From the NCBI GenBank assembly GCA_000310025.1, contig FN649738.1, positions 3,026,195 through 3,090,194 on the forward strand: a stretch of 64,000 nucleotides of DNA. The letters are read 5' to 3'. The notes under the pieces are model-generated. The model saw only the letters and a list, made by a program, of their open reading frames with translations. It made no database searches and was not told the DNA's origin. Numbering within the stretch: the first letter of the stretch is position 1; the number at the start of each line of letters is the position of its first letter. Position numbers and translations under genes: made by a program. Shown piece after piece: positions 1 to 13,197 of this stretch. The stretch comes from Ectocarpus siliculosus. Its lineage: Eukaryota > Sar > Phaeophyceae > Ectocarpales > Ectocarpaceae.

Positions 1-113
1 GAAACAGAGAGAAGCGGAATGGTCTACTTCGTATTGTTCAGGTAGCCTGGAAGAAGCGAAACATATTATTACTGAGCGACTTGCGGGAAGAGTCGAATCA
101 GATGAGGCACTTC

Positions 114-2416
114 CTACGGAAGAAAGGAAGTGCAACTCAAACGCTCAATCACCTCCCAGCGGGAGTCATCTTCGTCGGCCGTGTAAGAATCCTCGAAAAT
201 CGAACCAGCGTCGCATTTGTAGTCGTGCTTGTGGGCTGTCCATCTGCTTCCTGTCACCCCCTCCCCCCCTGTTCTGCCCCTTGCAGGTTCATCGTTAAAA
301 TACGAATGATAAGGCCGATTCCACAGCCCCAAACCGCCACGCTCTTCATCGTCCCCAGCCGGTGATGTGTCCGTCCCAGACGTAATAACGTTCTCCATGA
401 CGCCCGTTGGACTCCAAGGGGGGGACCGGTATTGAACGTTGTCATTGTCGCCACCATGACGGATCGGGGCGATAACGATAGGCACAACATGAGCGGTACG
501 TTCATTATTGCCACCGATGTCACTGCGCACAATTGGCGTTGTATTCCTTAGGATAACGTCCCGCTGTCCCTTTTGCGCTTCCGGTGCGGAGATAGGAAGC
601 ACAGAACCGGCGGTACTTCTTCCAACCCGTTCTTTGTCGTAACCCCTCCTGTGGAAGCCGTCCGTAGCGCCCGGGTCCTTTCCGATGTACCTATTCGACG
701 TAATACCGGCGCTGCCGCCACCTTTGCCGTGCAAGTCACCATCAGTAGCAGAGCCCGTGGCAGCGTTTTCCTGGTATGCGGCTACGCTGGCCGTTTGATC
801 ACCACCACTTTCCCCTCGTTCGTCACCGCCATACTGGGCGTCGCCCGCATCTCTTGGTTGCTTACTGCCGTCCTCGTCATCCGAGTTCCAGAGGAAGCTA
901 GCGATTTCGCTGTAAAGCACTTGCTGTCGCTCAACGGCGGTGTTGCCTTCTTCGCCACCCTTCTGACCCCGGTAATTGCCCACACCAATGGTATCGCCCG
1001 GACATCCCATGGTTCGATGTTGCAGATCTGTAGGCGGCAACTTATGCTGCCGAGGGAGAACGCCACGGTTGTCGTGCTCTCGACGAGCACCCGTGCGAGC
1101 AGCTGCTCCCCGACGGAATTTGCCGGGTTGTACACCAGGGTGACCACTGTGAGAAGCAGCAGCAGTACCACCGCCACTACCACCACCAATAGCACTACCA
1201 CTTTTGTCTCCTCCGCGGTGCCTATCCCTTGGCACGTTTGGAATACCGTCACTGCTGTTGTCGCCATCGTCCGAGAATAAGAAATGGTTGATCAATCCAC
1301 TAGTCTTGCGCTTGAATTCGTCATCAGTGTTGGCTTCACCACTATCATCGTTGGCCCTCGCTGACTCATTGTAGGCAGTGGTTCTGTCTGGGTCAGGGCT
1401 ATCGCCATTACCCGTGGCAGCCCTTTCGTCTCGTCGTGGATTCGTGTGGCCATCACCTTCTTGGCGTTCGTGCTTGTGATCGGTGTCGTACGTACCACCT
1501 TGACTTGTCCGACCATGAATGTTCCTTGCTTCCCTCTTCCCGCGACCGGTTGAATCCAGGCTATTTGCGCCAGTGTAGGTTGCATCCGAACGGTTCGTGT
1601 GGTCACAGCTCCCCACGTCTCCCGCATGCAACTGCTTGTTGTATGTCACCGCTTCCTCTGCGATGTTACCGCCCCCTCTAGGTCCGGAGCCACTACGGTT
1701 CTTGTTGTGACAATCGGAATCTTCGTCGCTCCATAAAAAGCGTTCCATCTCTGAACTCATCGGTCGTTCTTTTTTCGTGCCAACGGCAAAGTTTGAAACG
1801 GCTGTTGCACCTACTTCTGGATGCTGTAGTTGCTGCTGTGTCATGCCGGCGATTGTAGCATCATGGTCGTTGTCGACCGGTTGCAAAGTTATGCTTTCTT
1901 GCTGCGTTGCCGCTGCTTCCGCCGCCGCCACCACGCCACGCTCGCTCTTGCGCTCATCGTCCGTGGAGATAACCTCGTCAATTTCGGGCAGATGTCCCCT
2001 CCAAGCACTAGCCCACCTTAAACTTGTCGCACTGTTCAGGGTGGCCGTAGTAGCTGCCGGTGAGGGTGGGCACGGGAGTCGTGCGTGGATATCGTGACGA
2101 GCAGCGGGGCTTGCGGAATAGTCACACACCGCCGGCGTGACTGGGGGCGTGGGATGGTCCTCTCCTTCGGACAGTACCAGTCGACCTGAGCAATGAAGAA
2201 ACGCAATCACCAAGCAACCAAACGAATAGCGGGGATTAATGCCAACTTACAGTAGTGTGCTTCGACGATGGGAATGCCCAAAAACCCTTCGAAGGAATTC
2301 TTGGACGCGCGCGTTAGCCACCAGCACCACTCACTGTGGCACCGATACTTTCTCGTTTTGGCGAGAGGCTGCTTGGTATGCTCGATGGTCATACTCGCAA
2401 GCAATTTGTCCACCAT
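114..2416 (-). CDS. Low-complexity acidic protein with repeated FLW/acidic motif (two exons)
   Basis: I do not recognise the family. Exon 1 is 2251-2416 and begins at an ATG; it ends in a phase-1 GTAAGT donor. Exon 2 is 114-2185, follows a CTCAG acceptor and runs to the stop. The join keeps frame and gives about 745 aa. Residues 1-56 contain a Trp/Cys-rich patch (CHSEWCWW). The rest is rich in Gly, Asp, Ser, Arg and His and looks disordered. Three short hydrophobic-acidic motifs recur at about residues 202-213 (MERFLWSDEDSD), 354-364 (INHFLFSDDGD) and 481-494 (IASFLWNSDDEDG). A further acidic segment near the C-terminus (TADEDDSRWEV) is looser. No transmembrane segment or catalytic motif is visible. 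An open frame of about 690 codons in GC-moderate DNA, together with the in-phase upstream exon, supports coding. More upstream exons are possible. Confidence 0.62.
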
Positions 2417-4109
2417 GCGCGAGACAAGGGGTGTGTATTGAACTTAACTTGAGAATTGGAAAGCGAAGCAAAGGTAAATTGCTTCGAGAGATTTTCGATG
2501 CGAGGCCTTGGGACAGCTCGGGCAGAGATGAAGAGAGAATTGTGCCCGAGCTGCTGCGTACCTGCCGGCGAGATGAGTCTGTGGGTGAAGCACAGCTAGG
2601 CATATGTGATCGAAAAAACAGCGTGCCACCTGCCACGTAAACGTAGGTCACACAGCCGCTGCATTAACCCAACCGAAACAGCACGGAAAACAAAGAAGCA
2701 GGTGGCCTTCCTTGTTTTGTGACGCGCCTGTGCGCCTCTCCTTCGTAACCGAAAGCAAACGGGGACTCAGGCTTGTTCACAAATACAGATGACGAGAACT
2801 GCATCGGAGAAGGATCGGCAAATGGTCCGGCCCAAATGGTTTAGTAGCTCTGCTACCCCCGTTTAAAAGTTTTTTACTGACTTGATTTACTGCCACGTGC
2901 GGCTTGTTTCGCCCCTGAATGGATTTGATATGACCCCGGATGTCGAGTTGATCGAACGTGTCTTTTCATCCCAAACGCTCTCTGGGATGGCCTACCTATG
3001 CATACAAAGTTAGCATCGCGAGGGCCATCTGTGTCGCGTGACCGCCCCCGCCCCCGACAATCTGGGTGCAAAGGGGAGTGAGTTTGGAGATGTGGACTTT
3101 ACAGTAGACTACCAAAATGACCTTTCAGATCCTCATGCTGTCGGTACATTGGTCTACATGTATAGACACCTATCGCTTTCCTCTCTTCACAGTCACACTC
3201 GTAGGACAATCTCACAGTCCTTAGCCGAAGCTGACAACCCTTCGCACCTCACGGACTATTGAACTGGTATTCACCCCATGTTGCCAAAAATATTTCAGTA
3301 CAGCAGTAGTCTTGAGGCCCTTGCAAACATAGAGCGATCGACTACTGTATGTCTACAAAACCGAAACCCGAAGTACGTCACAAACGAAAATATTTTCTTG
3401 AGAACAAGGATGAAGAGCTCTCACTTTTTATTAAAAACTCTCATGTTGATTAGACTAGGCGTGTTCTACCGATGCTGCATGGTGTTTGCTGAAGTAGCAT
3501 ACAGTCCTTTCATCGTACTGTACACTGTACACATGCTACATAGAGTGCCCGCGTGCACACACACGGCCTCCGCCGCGTGATCACATGCCGCACATACCTG
3601 GATATAGGGCCGACTTGGAGTTCGGAGTAAGCATATCATCGGTCCCGCCGGCAGAGAATTCGAGGTTTTGGCTCTCACCACTCATCACGCGGAGCTCTTC
3701 CTTGTTCCGCGCATGGGAACGGCGAAACGCGTCCGTGTGATCGTCCATCTCTCCTCAGCAGAGGCAGCAGGTGTGTTACTGCTGTCGCGCAGTGCGCTCC
3801 ATTTGTCTTTCCTCTACCCGCTCTGCTCGTTGCAACACTTGGCAATGTATATAACGTTAAGACAAGCGTACTGAGAGGCAGGAGGCACAGGGTTGCGACG
3901 TTGCGACTCGATCGGAGACAAGTTCGACTGAATGTTGTCGTTGACCACCTTCTCTTCGCAATTATGAAATGTCGTTACACATAATTAATTTGAATAACGC
4001 CAACAATGTGGTACGGAAAACCTTCTTTGCCTCACATCCTGCCTAGAGGTGTGAGCTGCTCCAGGCTCTGGTCTCCCTGCTCTCCCTCCTTCTTGCTCGG
4101 TCGGAAAGC
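2417..4109. other. Intergenic, no gene seen
   Basis: This lies between two divergently transcribed genes: the acidic-repeat protein on the minus strand and the ankyrin protein on the plus strand. Only short scattered frames without family character occur, and no repeat or RNA gene was recognised. It presumably contains both promoters; an AT-rich patch around 3960-4000 precedes the ankyrin gene. Confidence 0.5.
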
Positions 4110-7100
4110 ATGGCCCGCAAGAAAACTGGCAGCGTCGAAGAAGATGAAGGAGCTGCGTTGGAGGAGCGGCGGCGCGTGCTCTTCCACGCTAGCTCTTTGA
4201 ATCGCTCCGACATTATCAAGAAGGTCGTATCAGCAGCAGCGTCAAACAACGATACGACAATTGGTGCCGTTGCTTCTGGTTCGTCTTCGAGCACCAGCGG
4301 AGACTGCGACGTCGAGCGCGAGGTGCTAGGTCATGTGGATGAAAATGGGTTGACTGCCCTCCACCACGCCGTGAAGAAGTCCTCGCTGGATGTAAGGATT
4401 GCAAGTATTTACTCCGTACTTCAGTAGCATGCGTTCCGTGTCCGTGTCCCGCAAGTCCGCCGCGTATCGCGTTTTGTGGGGTTCCGGGTTGTCGGGCGGT
4501 ATAGGGTGGGCTCGGTGTGCCGTCCCCGCACAATAGCGGTAGCGGGCATGAGCCATGTGAAACGCCCTGATCACAACATGGTTGCGCACGTCGTCAATTC
4601 TTGTGTTCACGCAGCGGGCACACGGCGCAGAGCAGTATCCCAGCGTATTGGACTATGATGATGCTGTTTGTTGCGGTACAACCCGCCACCCCATGCTACC
4701 TGCCGATCGCGACATCGCGACGGAATGGACGAAAGCCCACGGAGGGAAGGTGTTGCCGGTGCAAGAATTGCATAACCCAGTTGACCACGCAGTCTTGTTT
4801 TTCCTTCGACAGCAGGACATCCATCTATCGCCCGCCGCATCCTCTCCCCCCCACAGCCTTGCTACTCTCTCAACTTGGAGGTAACCGTCCGACACGCTGG
4901 CAGGTGTGGGATGACCCGTAGCGACAAGAAGCTCGGCTGTGTGCTCCATTCCAACGCCCTCATGCCATGTCCCTTTGCCTGCCCCTCCCCGCTCTGGTAC
5001 AACGCTGGCCTGGTCCGCGAAACTCTACCCCCATTCGTGCCTATATCACACGAATGAGGAGGTCTAGCATATGCATACTCAAATATGCATATGTAGTCAC
5101 AGTCAACACTCGACGATACCGCCCACCTCGCTCGCCGTACTTGTACCCCGCCGCGATACGTGCGTAACCCCTTTCATTTTTCTTTTTTTCTTTTCAGGCC
5201 ATTCGCGTCCTGTTGCGTCTTGGTGTGGACGTTACCGCAAGGGGAGGGGCACAAGGCCCGTTCCCGAACCTCACCGCATATCAGGTGAGTGTGACGGCGG
5301 GAACGTGCTTCATGTGGTTGCCACTGCCGTTCGCTTTGTTGTTGTCATCTATTCAAGCCGACACCAAACCGCTACTAGACTAGTCAGCGCTGAATAGTCC
5401 AATGATCAACGGTGACTAATCTAATGGTTTGATTTCAGCTTCTATTTTTCTGTTGTTGTTAAATGTTGACGATCACGATGTTGATGGTGATACGGCGGTG
5501 TTCCTCTTGGTGCGCAGGTGGCTCTGTCAGGCGGGTGCAAGGGCAACCCGGAGGAGATAAAGCAGATTTTTCTCACGGAGGCGGTGCAGGTGAGAGGGAG
5601 AGATCACACCCCTCTTGCCTCGGTCCATTGAAACAATGATACCCGTATTCTCTGTCTGAGTCTGGGTGCGGTACAACTTCCGACCGTTTGCCCGCGGTCA
5701 AGTCTTCTTTTCCCCCTTGCCTTGGTAGATGCTTCTGTTGCTGTTGAGGCACGTTTTGCCTCCTCCTCCTCCTCCTCCTCCTCTTCACATGTACTGCCCG
5801 GTCTTGACTTGAATTAGGCGTGGCTTGACTACGTACCTTTCCCACGCACATTTGGTTCAGATCCCCTTTCTTTGTACGTTGGGCCCGACCTACCTCCAAC
5901 GGTATCATCGCACATCAGTAAAGCTCCACCCCGCCCCCAAATGCCTCCCGACCCACCCTGAACGCAGGATCCCGCCCGTCTCGCAAGCCTTTTTGGCGCG
6001 ATCTACTCCTCAAAATGTATTTTTTACCCATTCTCACCTTTCAAACCAACGGCACAAACAAGAGTACCGGCGGCGGGGCCACACAGATCTGCGTGAGACC
6101 TTATCGGGGAAGCGTCTCTGACCCTCCTGCCGCGTGCATGCGACACCTTCCAGTCCGTTTTTGGTGATATATTTTCACGCTTGGTCTTGCGCATGTTGGG
6201 TTTGACGTCTAGGCCATTGCCGAAGGAGATGCGGAGAGACTCGGGGAGTTCTTGGACGCCGGAGTAGAGGCTTCGTCCGAGTACGGCGCCGACGGGGGGT
6301 GAGTTGTTGTTGGCGTTGTCGTCGTTGCCCCCACAGCCGTGCGGACCTGTCTGAACGATTGAAGATACCGTAGCTCTTTCCCCCAAACGGATGGGGAATA
6401 CATGCAGAAGAACTTTTTAATACCGTCACCTAGCAAACATACGCACGACGGAAATGACGTGCTGAACTCGTGTGTTTCACCCGGGAATTTATTTCTCCAG
6501 TTGCGGAGAGACGAGAAATTCAGGTGTATTTTTTATGAAGGCCACTTTTTTTGCGCAGCAATCCCTTCACGTCAAGATGAGAGTGCTCTCATGGCGACAC
6601 CAAAGGCACTATGTACCGTAAATGACACAAGAAAACACACACCCTGGACCGATTTTCAGAGCTCGATTACTCCACGACGAAGAGGATGCATAGACGAAAG
6701 GATACGTTTTCAGAGAGCTCTCGACCAAACGGCTTCAACGCCGCCGTTTTCGGCTCTGCGACTGTTGCTGCTGTTGAAAAATCGAGCTTTGAAAATCGGT
6801 CCAGGGGGTGTGTTATCTTGTGTCATATACGGTAGTTGGACATGGCCAAGAGTTCCGGCAGGATCCTTACGGCCCACCGCTCGCCCTTTCCACTTTTTGC
6901 GTCCAGCAGTGGAGAGGGAGGCAGCAGCACGTCCCTGGCAGAGTGGGCAGAGCAGCTCGGACAGTCGGACATGCTCGCCTCGCTCTCGGCCTCCCTTTCA
7001 AACAACAACGCAACAATCCGACGTCTTGACGACGGCGAGGCCAGCAACCCCAACGCGGAGACTTCGGCTCGGGGGGGCATGGGGGAAACTGGCCCCCATG

Positions 7101-10100
7101 GAGCGGAGGAAGCTGAGGCGGAAGGATCGAGGGTTTGGGATGACGGCGGCAGGGGTGCGGCGGCGGACGACGTGGGGCTGTTTGTGGGAGAGCTGAGGGT
7201 GGGTAGTGCTGGTGTTGACGTGCCGGTGGTGTTGTGGGCGGTCGTGGTGATGATGGTGTGTTTTGTCGTCGTCGTCGTCCTCGTCGTTGTTGGTTGCTCA
7301 TTGGGAAACGCTGCGTAGCTGATTCGCTTGTCTCTCTTCCACGACCGCCCACATGTTCCCAGGAAGCGATCGTGGACCTGACGGCCGAAAGCGAAGAGCT
7401 GGAGGAGGAACTGGCGCACAGGGGGACCTTCGGCATCATCAAGGTTTGTTCTCGGTGTTGCTGTCGTTGTTGTTGGTCTCTTTGTCGTATTGTTGTTGTG
7501 TTGTTGTTGTTGTTGTCGTCGTTGGTCGTTTTTTACTCAACACTTGGCGGTAGTAGCTCGACCACACAGACGAACGAAGTGGTGGATGGCCTTGTGCTGT
7601 CCGCCAGCAAGGAGCGTGTTTGCCTGTGCGGTTTGTTGCGCGGGTGGCTTCGGATGTACCAGCCTCCCAACCCTGCATTATTTCGCTGCTCGTTGTTTCC
7701 GATCGACCGTGCCTGTACGCACGTCCATACCCCTGTTTGTGCGCTCCTGTAGTGCAAATTCGGTGTGCACATGCGGTCGTGGTTCGAGGACGTAGCAAGC
7801 ATTCGTTGGGTTCGCCGTATCCTATCCCGCCACATTCTGTAACCCCTCCCGCTCCCGCGCGTGTAATCCCCTGTAACTTGCCCACCTCTCACACTCAGCG
7901 AGCACGACAAACTCGGCAAGACTTGATTCTCGCCTCTAGCGAAGTGGACACGGCCAACGCCCTGTGCGATAAGTGGAGGGCGGAGGAAGATGCAGCCTCT
8001 GAAGACAACGCGCGGTTACAGGTAGAGATTGTCGTCTATGGTATCACTCACTCCTCGGGGCCGTTTTCATGTGGCTCACGGAGGAGCAAGGGGGGGGGTC
8101 GGGTCGGGACGCTATCATCGACGTGCGCATTTTCTGTTGTTTGATCCGGCCTTCGCGTAGTGCCAAGCACACGCGTAGCCGTGATCTTCGCCCCTCGCAG
8201 ACTTCTCGCGCTCGCAGTTCAGTACAGAGTTGGCAGTCCTTCTTAGCCGTCCTAGCTGCCACGGAGTTCAGTGGCAATCACCCGTCGTACACGCAGTCAT
8301 GGTCATGGCCGATATTAGGTATATTTAGATCCCCGCCCAATAAAGAAAACGGGATCTTGGACGTTTCGTTTTCCTCATTGTTCTATGGCAAAGTGTGTGC
8401 CTCGCAGTAGTTTTACCGAGTAACCGGCTTGCCTCTGTGCCCTCTCTCCGCACTCCTAATCCCCTCCCCCCCAGGCCCAAGTGATAGAGGCGCAGTTGGC
8501 GGTGCAGCGCCACAGGGCTGGATTGCAAGGCAGTGACGGCGACGATAACAGAAGTAGCCCGATCGCACGCGGGGAAAAAACACCACCGCCGTCACCCGCG
8601 CGGGATCGACCGGAGGCGCAAGCCTCGAAAGCCTCCGCTGCGGGCGAGAAAGAACGAACCAAGAACAACTCCTCATCGTCGCCGCGGACACAGCCTTCGC
8701 CGGAAAATATGACGGTCGCGGGCGGAGACGTTAGGGCGGGAGAAGAAGAAGGCGACGCAGATTTGGAGAGGGACGGCGGCGTTGGTAACCCTGGTGGGAC
8801 CGAGGACTCTAGGAGAACGGAAGAAGCTGAGGCCCTCGGGTCGCAGCTGCAGATCATTGCGATGCACCTGGTGAGAGGCGACATTGGTTGGGCTCAAACA
8901 TCGAGGGGATAAACGAAAGAGGGCTTTTGTGCTCAGCCTTGCTGCCGCTGCTGCTGCTGCGGCCGTGATGGTTTTATAGCGGAAAAAAAGTTCCAAAGCT
9001 GCTGGGGAGTCCGGGGTCAGTGACAACAAACACGTCGGCCTCTCTCATCGCCCGTGGCGTAGAACTCCAACACAGCTGTTCCGTAAAGGGGCCCCAGAAT
9101 AACCTACCTTCGAGGGCCCTTACTGACCGAAAGTTTCTGGAAGGTGCACACAGCAGGAGCCTGCCCTGCTCACTCTTGAATCCCCAAGAGGAAGAAGAAG
9201 CACCGATCGTGGGGAGTCTTTTTGTCCAAAGTAGGTCTGAGCCGGGGTGGGTGGGCTATGGGGCCAAACGCTGACGGCCTGTTTGGAATGCGTTTTTATG
9301 TAGATTTCCCGCTCTATTCGTTGTCGCTGAATGTGCTTTGACTGAACTTTGCCTTCTGGCCCCTTCTCCAGGAGGACGAGCTGCGGATGATGCGAAGTCT
9401 GATCGACGGGGAAGGTGCCGTGGGCGTCGTGCGGCGCATACGCGCTCTCCGGGAAGAGATCGAAGCTGCGGAGGAGGAGGCCCGCCAGACGTACGCCGTG
9501 TCGAGGTGCGTGTGCAAGGCGCTCTTGACCCTTCCTCTTTTCTGATTCCTCCCGCCGACATCTTGCTTCTCTCTACTATCCTACGCCTTCTATATCTCTT
9601 GTTCATCTGTGCCGGTCTGTGGATAGCGGTGTCTCTGTTGTCTTCTAGCTTCCCTCGTCAAGATTCAAGCGCAGGTTGCACCCCCCCCATACCTGAATTA
9701 GCCATGCCCCATCGTGTCCGCACGAATCGTCTGGTCGCGTTCAAGGAAAAAAAAAATCCATGCCCCCTTTCTTGACCCAACAGATACCTGCAGGCGCGGG
9801 TAATTGTCCTCCACGAGGCCGGCAACGAGCTCTTCGCCCAGCTAGACAGGCTTAACGGTTACCTACGCGAACCACCAGGGGCCGCCCTCCTCGCGAACGG
9901 TGAGCCTCCACGAGCGGCAAACAAGGAGGACATCGACGACGACGATATTACGCTGGAGCGCGGCCACTACCACAGCGGTCCTGTGCCTTCGGGCAACGAG
10001 GAAGGGAATACCCTGGAATTGCGCAGTATCAATGGTGGTGAGGATGAGCGCAGCGAGGAGAACATGACGCAACCGCACGCCCCGCCCGACGAAGATAGCC

Positions 10101-10588
10101 TAGCCCCGGCGGAGGAAGTGGCAGCCGAAGGCTCTGCGGCGGGTAGCACGTCTCCGAGACAGGAAGGCGGCGGTGGCGGTGGCCATGAGGAGGGAGGGGA
10201 AGGAGAAGGCCCGGTTTTCGTTCGGCCGCAAGAGTTGCCAGAAGCCGGAGTGTTTGACATCAGTGATGCAGGAGAAGTGCAACCACCGTCGCCGGCCAAT
10301 TCTGTGGGAGAGGGAAGCGCGGCCGCAACGGAAGAATCAGACACGGCAGGAGGAAGCGGAAGGGAAGGGAGAGCCAGGGCCCTCCTGAACGCGCGGGGAG
10401 TTGACACAAGAAGCACGGCGCGGAACGCGAAGAAAGTTACCGTCGTCCAGGACGTCCTCTCGGTGCTGTTCGGCTGGGAAGTGTCCTCCGATGCGGAGAG
10501 AAAGGCAGCGCGTGGCGAGCTCGAGGAGATGGGGTCGGGAGGGAATTTTGGCGGAAGCGGTGGCATGGCCGGGGTTATGTTCGCATGA
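4110..10588 (+). CDS. Ankyrin-repeat and coiled-coil protein (ten exons, about 800 aa)
   Basis: Exons: 4110-4391, 5198-5284, 5518-5589, 6213-6298, 6862-7198, 7363-7443, 7899-8021, 8475-8870, 9372-9505 and 9784-10588. All have GT donors and AG acceptors, and the phases agree throughout (mostly 0; phase 2 after the fourth and ninth exons). The start is the ATG opening MARKKTGSVEE. Residues about 76-110 form a clear ankyrin repeat (DENGLTALHHAVKKSS, then AIRVLLRLGVDVTAR across the first intron). Exon 4 (AIAEGDAERLGEFLDAGVE) looks like a second, degenerate one. Charged helical segments at about 289-370 and 489-550 look like coiled coil. The C-terminal 230 residues are acidic, Gly/Ser-rich and probably disordered, ending GGMAGVMFA. 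Ankyrin repeats mediate protein binding; the partner is unknown and no enzymatic domain is seen. Confidence 0.75.
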
Positions 10589-13197
10589 TGGCGTGTTGGG
10601 GGGGAGGGGGCAAGACGCCACGGCATGTGTATGTACTTGTACGGAATAGATATGTGTTTGTCGTTGTTCTGGGGTAGATATGTTTGGAACAAAGCGCGGT
10701 GCGGTGTATGTATTATATACTGTATGCTGGTTTTGCGTGGCCCCTGGTGTTTGCAGATGCGCACGCAACATCTCTGCCAAAGAGTGTGTTCACGTTCGTC
10801 CCTCTGTTGTGGGTGAGCTCTTTTTCGACTGTGTTGTGCATGTAAAACAGCAGTATGTAATGAAATGAACTTTTAAGGGTCTTGTTGTCGTTCTCGACAA
10901 TGTGGACGGCAACAAGCTCCGCTGGGCAGAGAGTCAACTTCTATGACGAAGTGTACACCTACCTGATTCTTTATGGCTATCCAAAAGTTGAAGAGCTGAA
11001 GCACGACTTGAACACCTTCAACAGGGTAGAAAAGAGGCAGCTCGCCCTACAGATACAGCTTTGTAACGATGGACCTTCAATCAGACAGGATCGAAGCGAA
11101 TATATTGCTTAAGTCAGACTGTCCTTCTCCGGCCGACCCAGTATATGCCATAGAATATCTGTCGTTGATTTCTATTGACTTGCGGACCCCTCGGGGCCAG
11201 TTTATTTGAGTGTACCTTTTTAGGGTAAGTTAACCTGTGACCACGGGAATCGACCGCGTCGAGTGTTGGATCAGTACGGACATACGAAGGTACTGGGTAG
11301 AGAGAGATCGGAACGGTTTTTAATGTGAAGACAACAACAATACCAGCACCCCCAGGAGCTGAAATTCATGGAACATCGAGGACCCGTTTTTTGTTTGTGG
11401 AATCCTGAAGGTCCCGGAGTCTTCTTAGCAAATCGGTTATTCAAACAACGAGTGTTCGCCTCAGAGAATGACCTGAGGAAAATGGAATGAATCGCGATCA
11501 TGCACATGCATCTCACCACGAGAGTTCTGTTGTGCCGGCTTCAAAGGGTCGTCCGTCATGACATTCTAAGCCAATCCTTACTCGACACATGATTCGAAAG
11601 AAATAATGTAGGGATTGATTAACTCGCTCGATGTAGACGCCGAGGACTACCTAGATTTGCGAACATGCGAGCCTGGGGCCGAAGCAACTTTGCCGCCGGC
11701 ACAACCACAACCCAGCAGTCACTTTTGTATGACGAACATCTTCCATCCTTCTGGGCATACAGCGATAGAAATCACGTAGGACATCAATAAATACTGACTT
11801 GCTTGAGTAGACTAGATGGTATGACGCCGCAATCAAAGCATGCAAGTAGGTAATTCGAATAGAAAACTCCCACTCTGCACCCAGAATTTCTTTCAATGGA
11901 CTAGGAAAGCAAGCTGTTAGAAATGCGGCTTCAACTTGTCGGTCGTGCAATAGATACATCTGTAAAAAAGACGGAACGACCAATCAATGCTCGCCCAAGT
12001 CACAGAGAATCACAGAGCAGCAGCCACCTCATCCTACACCCCCTACACCAAATGGCGTGCTCAAGAGCACTGAAACTTCAGTCCCAGGCGGAGTAACGCG
12101 AGACCATTGGTTGGGACACGCTGAACCCCGAAGAAAGCGTCAGGTCAAAGGTGGTACCACCAAAGCGCGAAGCCAGGCATTGGAGCAAAAAAACGGGGTG
12201 GACGAAAACTTACACCTTCTTCGTTGTCCCACATAAAACAGCCCTGACCTCCACCCAGCATCTTCTCTATCTACTTCTATTTAAAACGACAAATTGGTTC
12301 CGTGGAAGTACGAAACATGACGGAGAGGAGGTTGTTATCTACAATGAGGTAGTAATTGACATTTCAGCGCCAAAACGACAAACGTCTGAATATCCACATT
12401 CGCTCGTGTACAACTTTGTCCCTGGTACATTCTCGTGCATGCACATGCAATCGCAGCCACATCTGTGCGGCAAAAATATAAAAACTCTTTAACACACACA
12501 TGTTGACAGGCAGTACATACATGTGTACAAAAGGGCGAAGATGACGACCGAGGTCATTTCCCAGAATGACAAGTTTCCCAGATTGCCAAGTTGCTCATCT
12601 CGGTGGTCATTCTCGGCGTGACTCTAGAGAACCTCGACACGCCGTTGTGCGTCCAACGACAACAACTTACGAGATACCGTGTAACGTTTATCTATAGTAT
12701 GCAACATAAACAAAGGACCCAAGGGTCAGCAACGTTTCAGACTACTAATATAAAATATTGACTTCGAATTGGCCATGCTATTTCCATGTATCATTTCGAA
12801 GCGAACGGCTTGACCAACCTTCACGGGTCTTTTTTTCATGACACTTTTTTTTTCGTACCCCTACCCGGAATGATTTTGACGAACTTGTCTCCATATCCGC
12901 TCGTAGAGAACCGAGAACCACAACACGATGGTGACATGACGTGTTGAGGCCAAGACGTTGACGGTGATGGTTAACGTTCGATCTTGACCGAGGCGTGGGG
13001 CAGGTGCCTCTCGAGGCTCTCTTGTGATCTTGTACAATCTGAGCAGGGAAGTCATCCCGTAGCACGGCAGGCATGGGCGGTGCATGTGCTGGTTTCACGG
13101 ATGTCCCGGCGAGGCGTCCGCCGGGGTCAAATGGGGGCAATCACACAGGGCCGAAATTATATGCATACGAATCCACCCAATCCGAACACCACTTCCC
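10589..13197. other. Intergenic, no convincing gene
   Basis: This separates two convergent genes. A 76-codon frame at 10882-11112 (+) and a 110-codon frame at 11651-11983 (-) have reasonably protein-like composition, but they show no recognisable domain or flanking splice structure, so they are not called. The first 300 bases probably hold the 3' UTR of the ankyrin gene. Confidence 0.45.

Noticed and set aside
573-1280. 235-codon plus-strand frame
   Set aside because: Antisense shadow of the 690-codon minus-strand exon, which has better composition and an in-phase upstream exon.
10882-11112. 76-aa frame with Tyr/Leu-rich segment (YTYLILYGY)
   Set aside because: Protein-like but short, no known motif and no neighbouring exon; left unannotated.
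11651-11983. 110-aa minus-strand frame in the intergenic stretch
   Set aside because: No domain, no supportive splice sites, and length is unremarkable for chance in this window.
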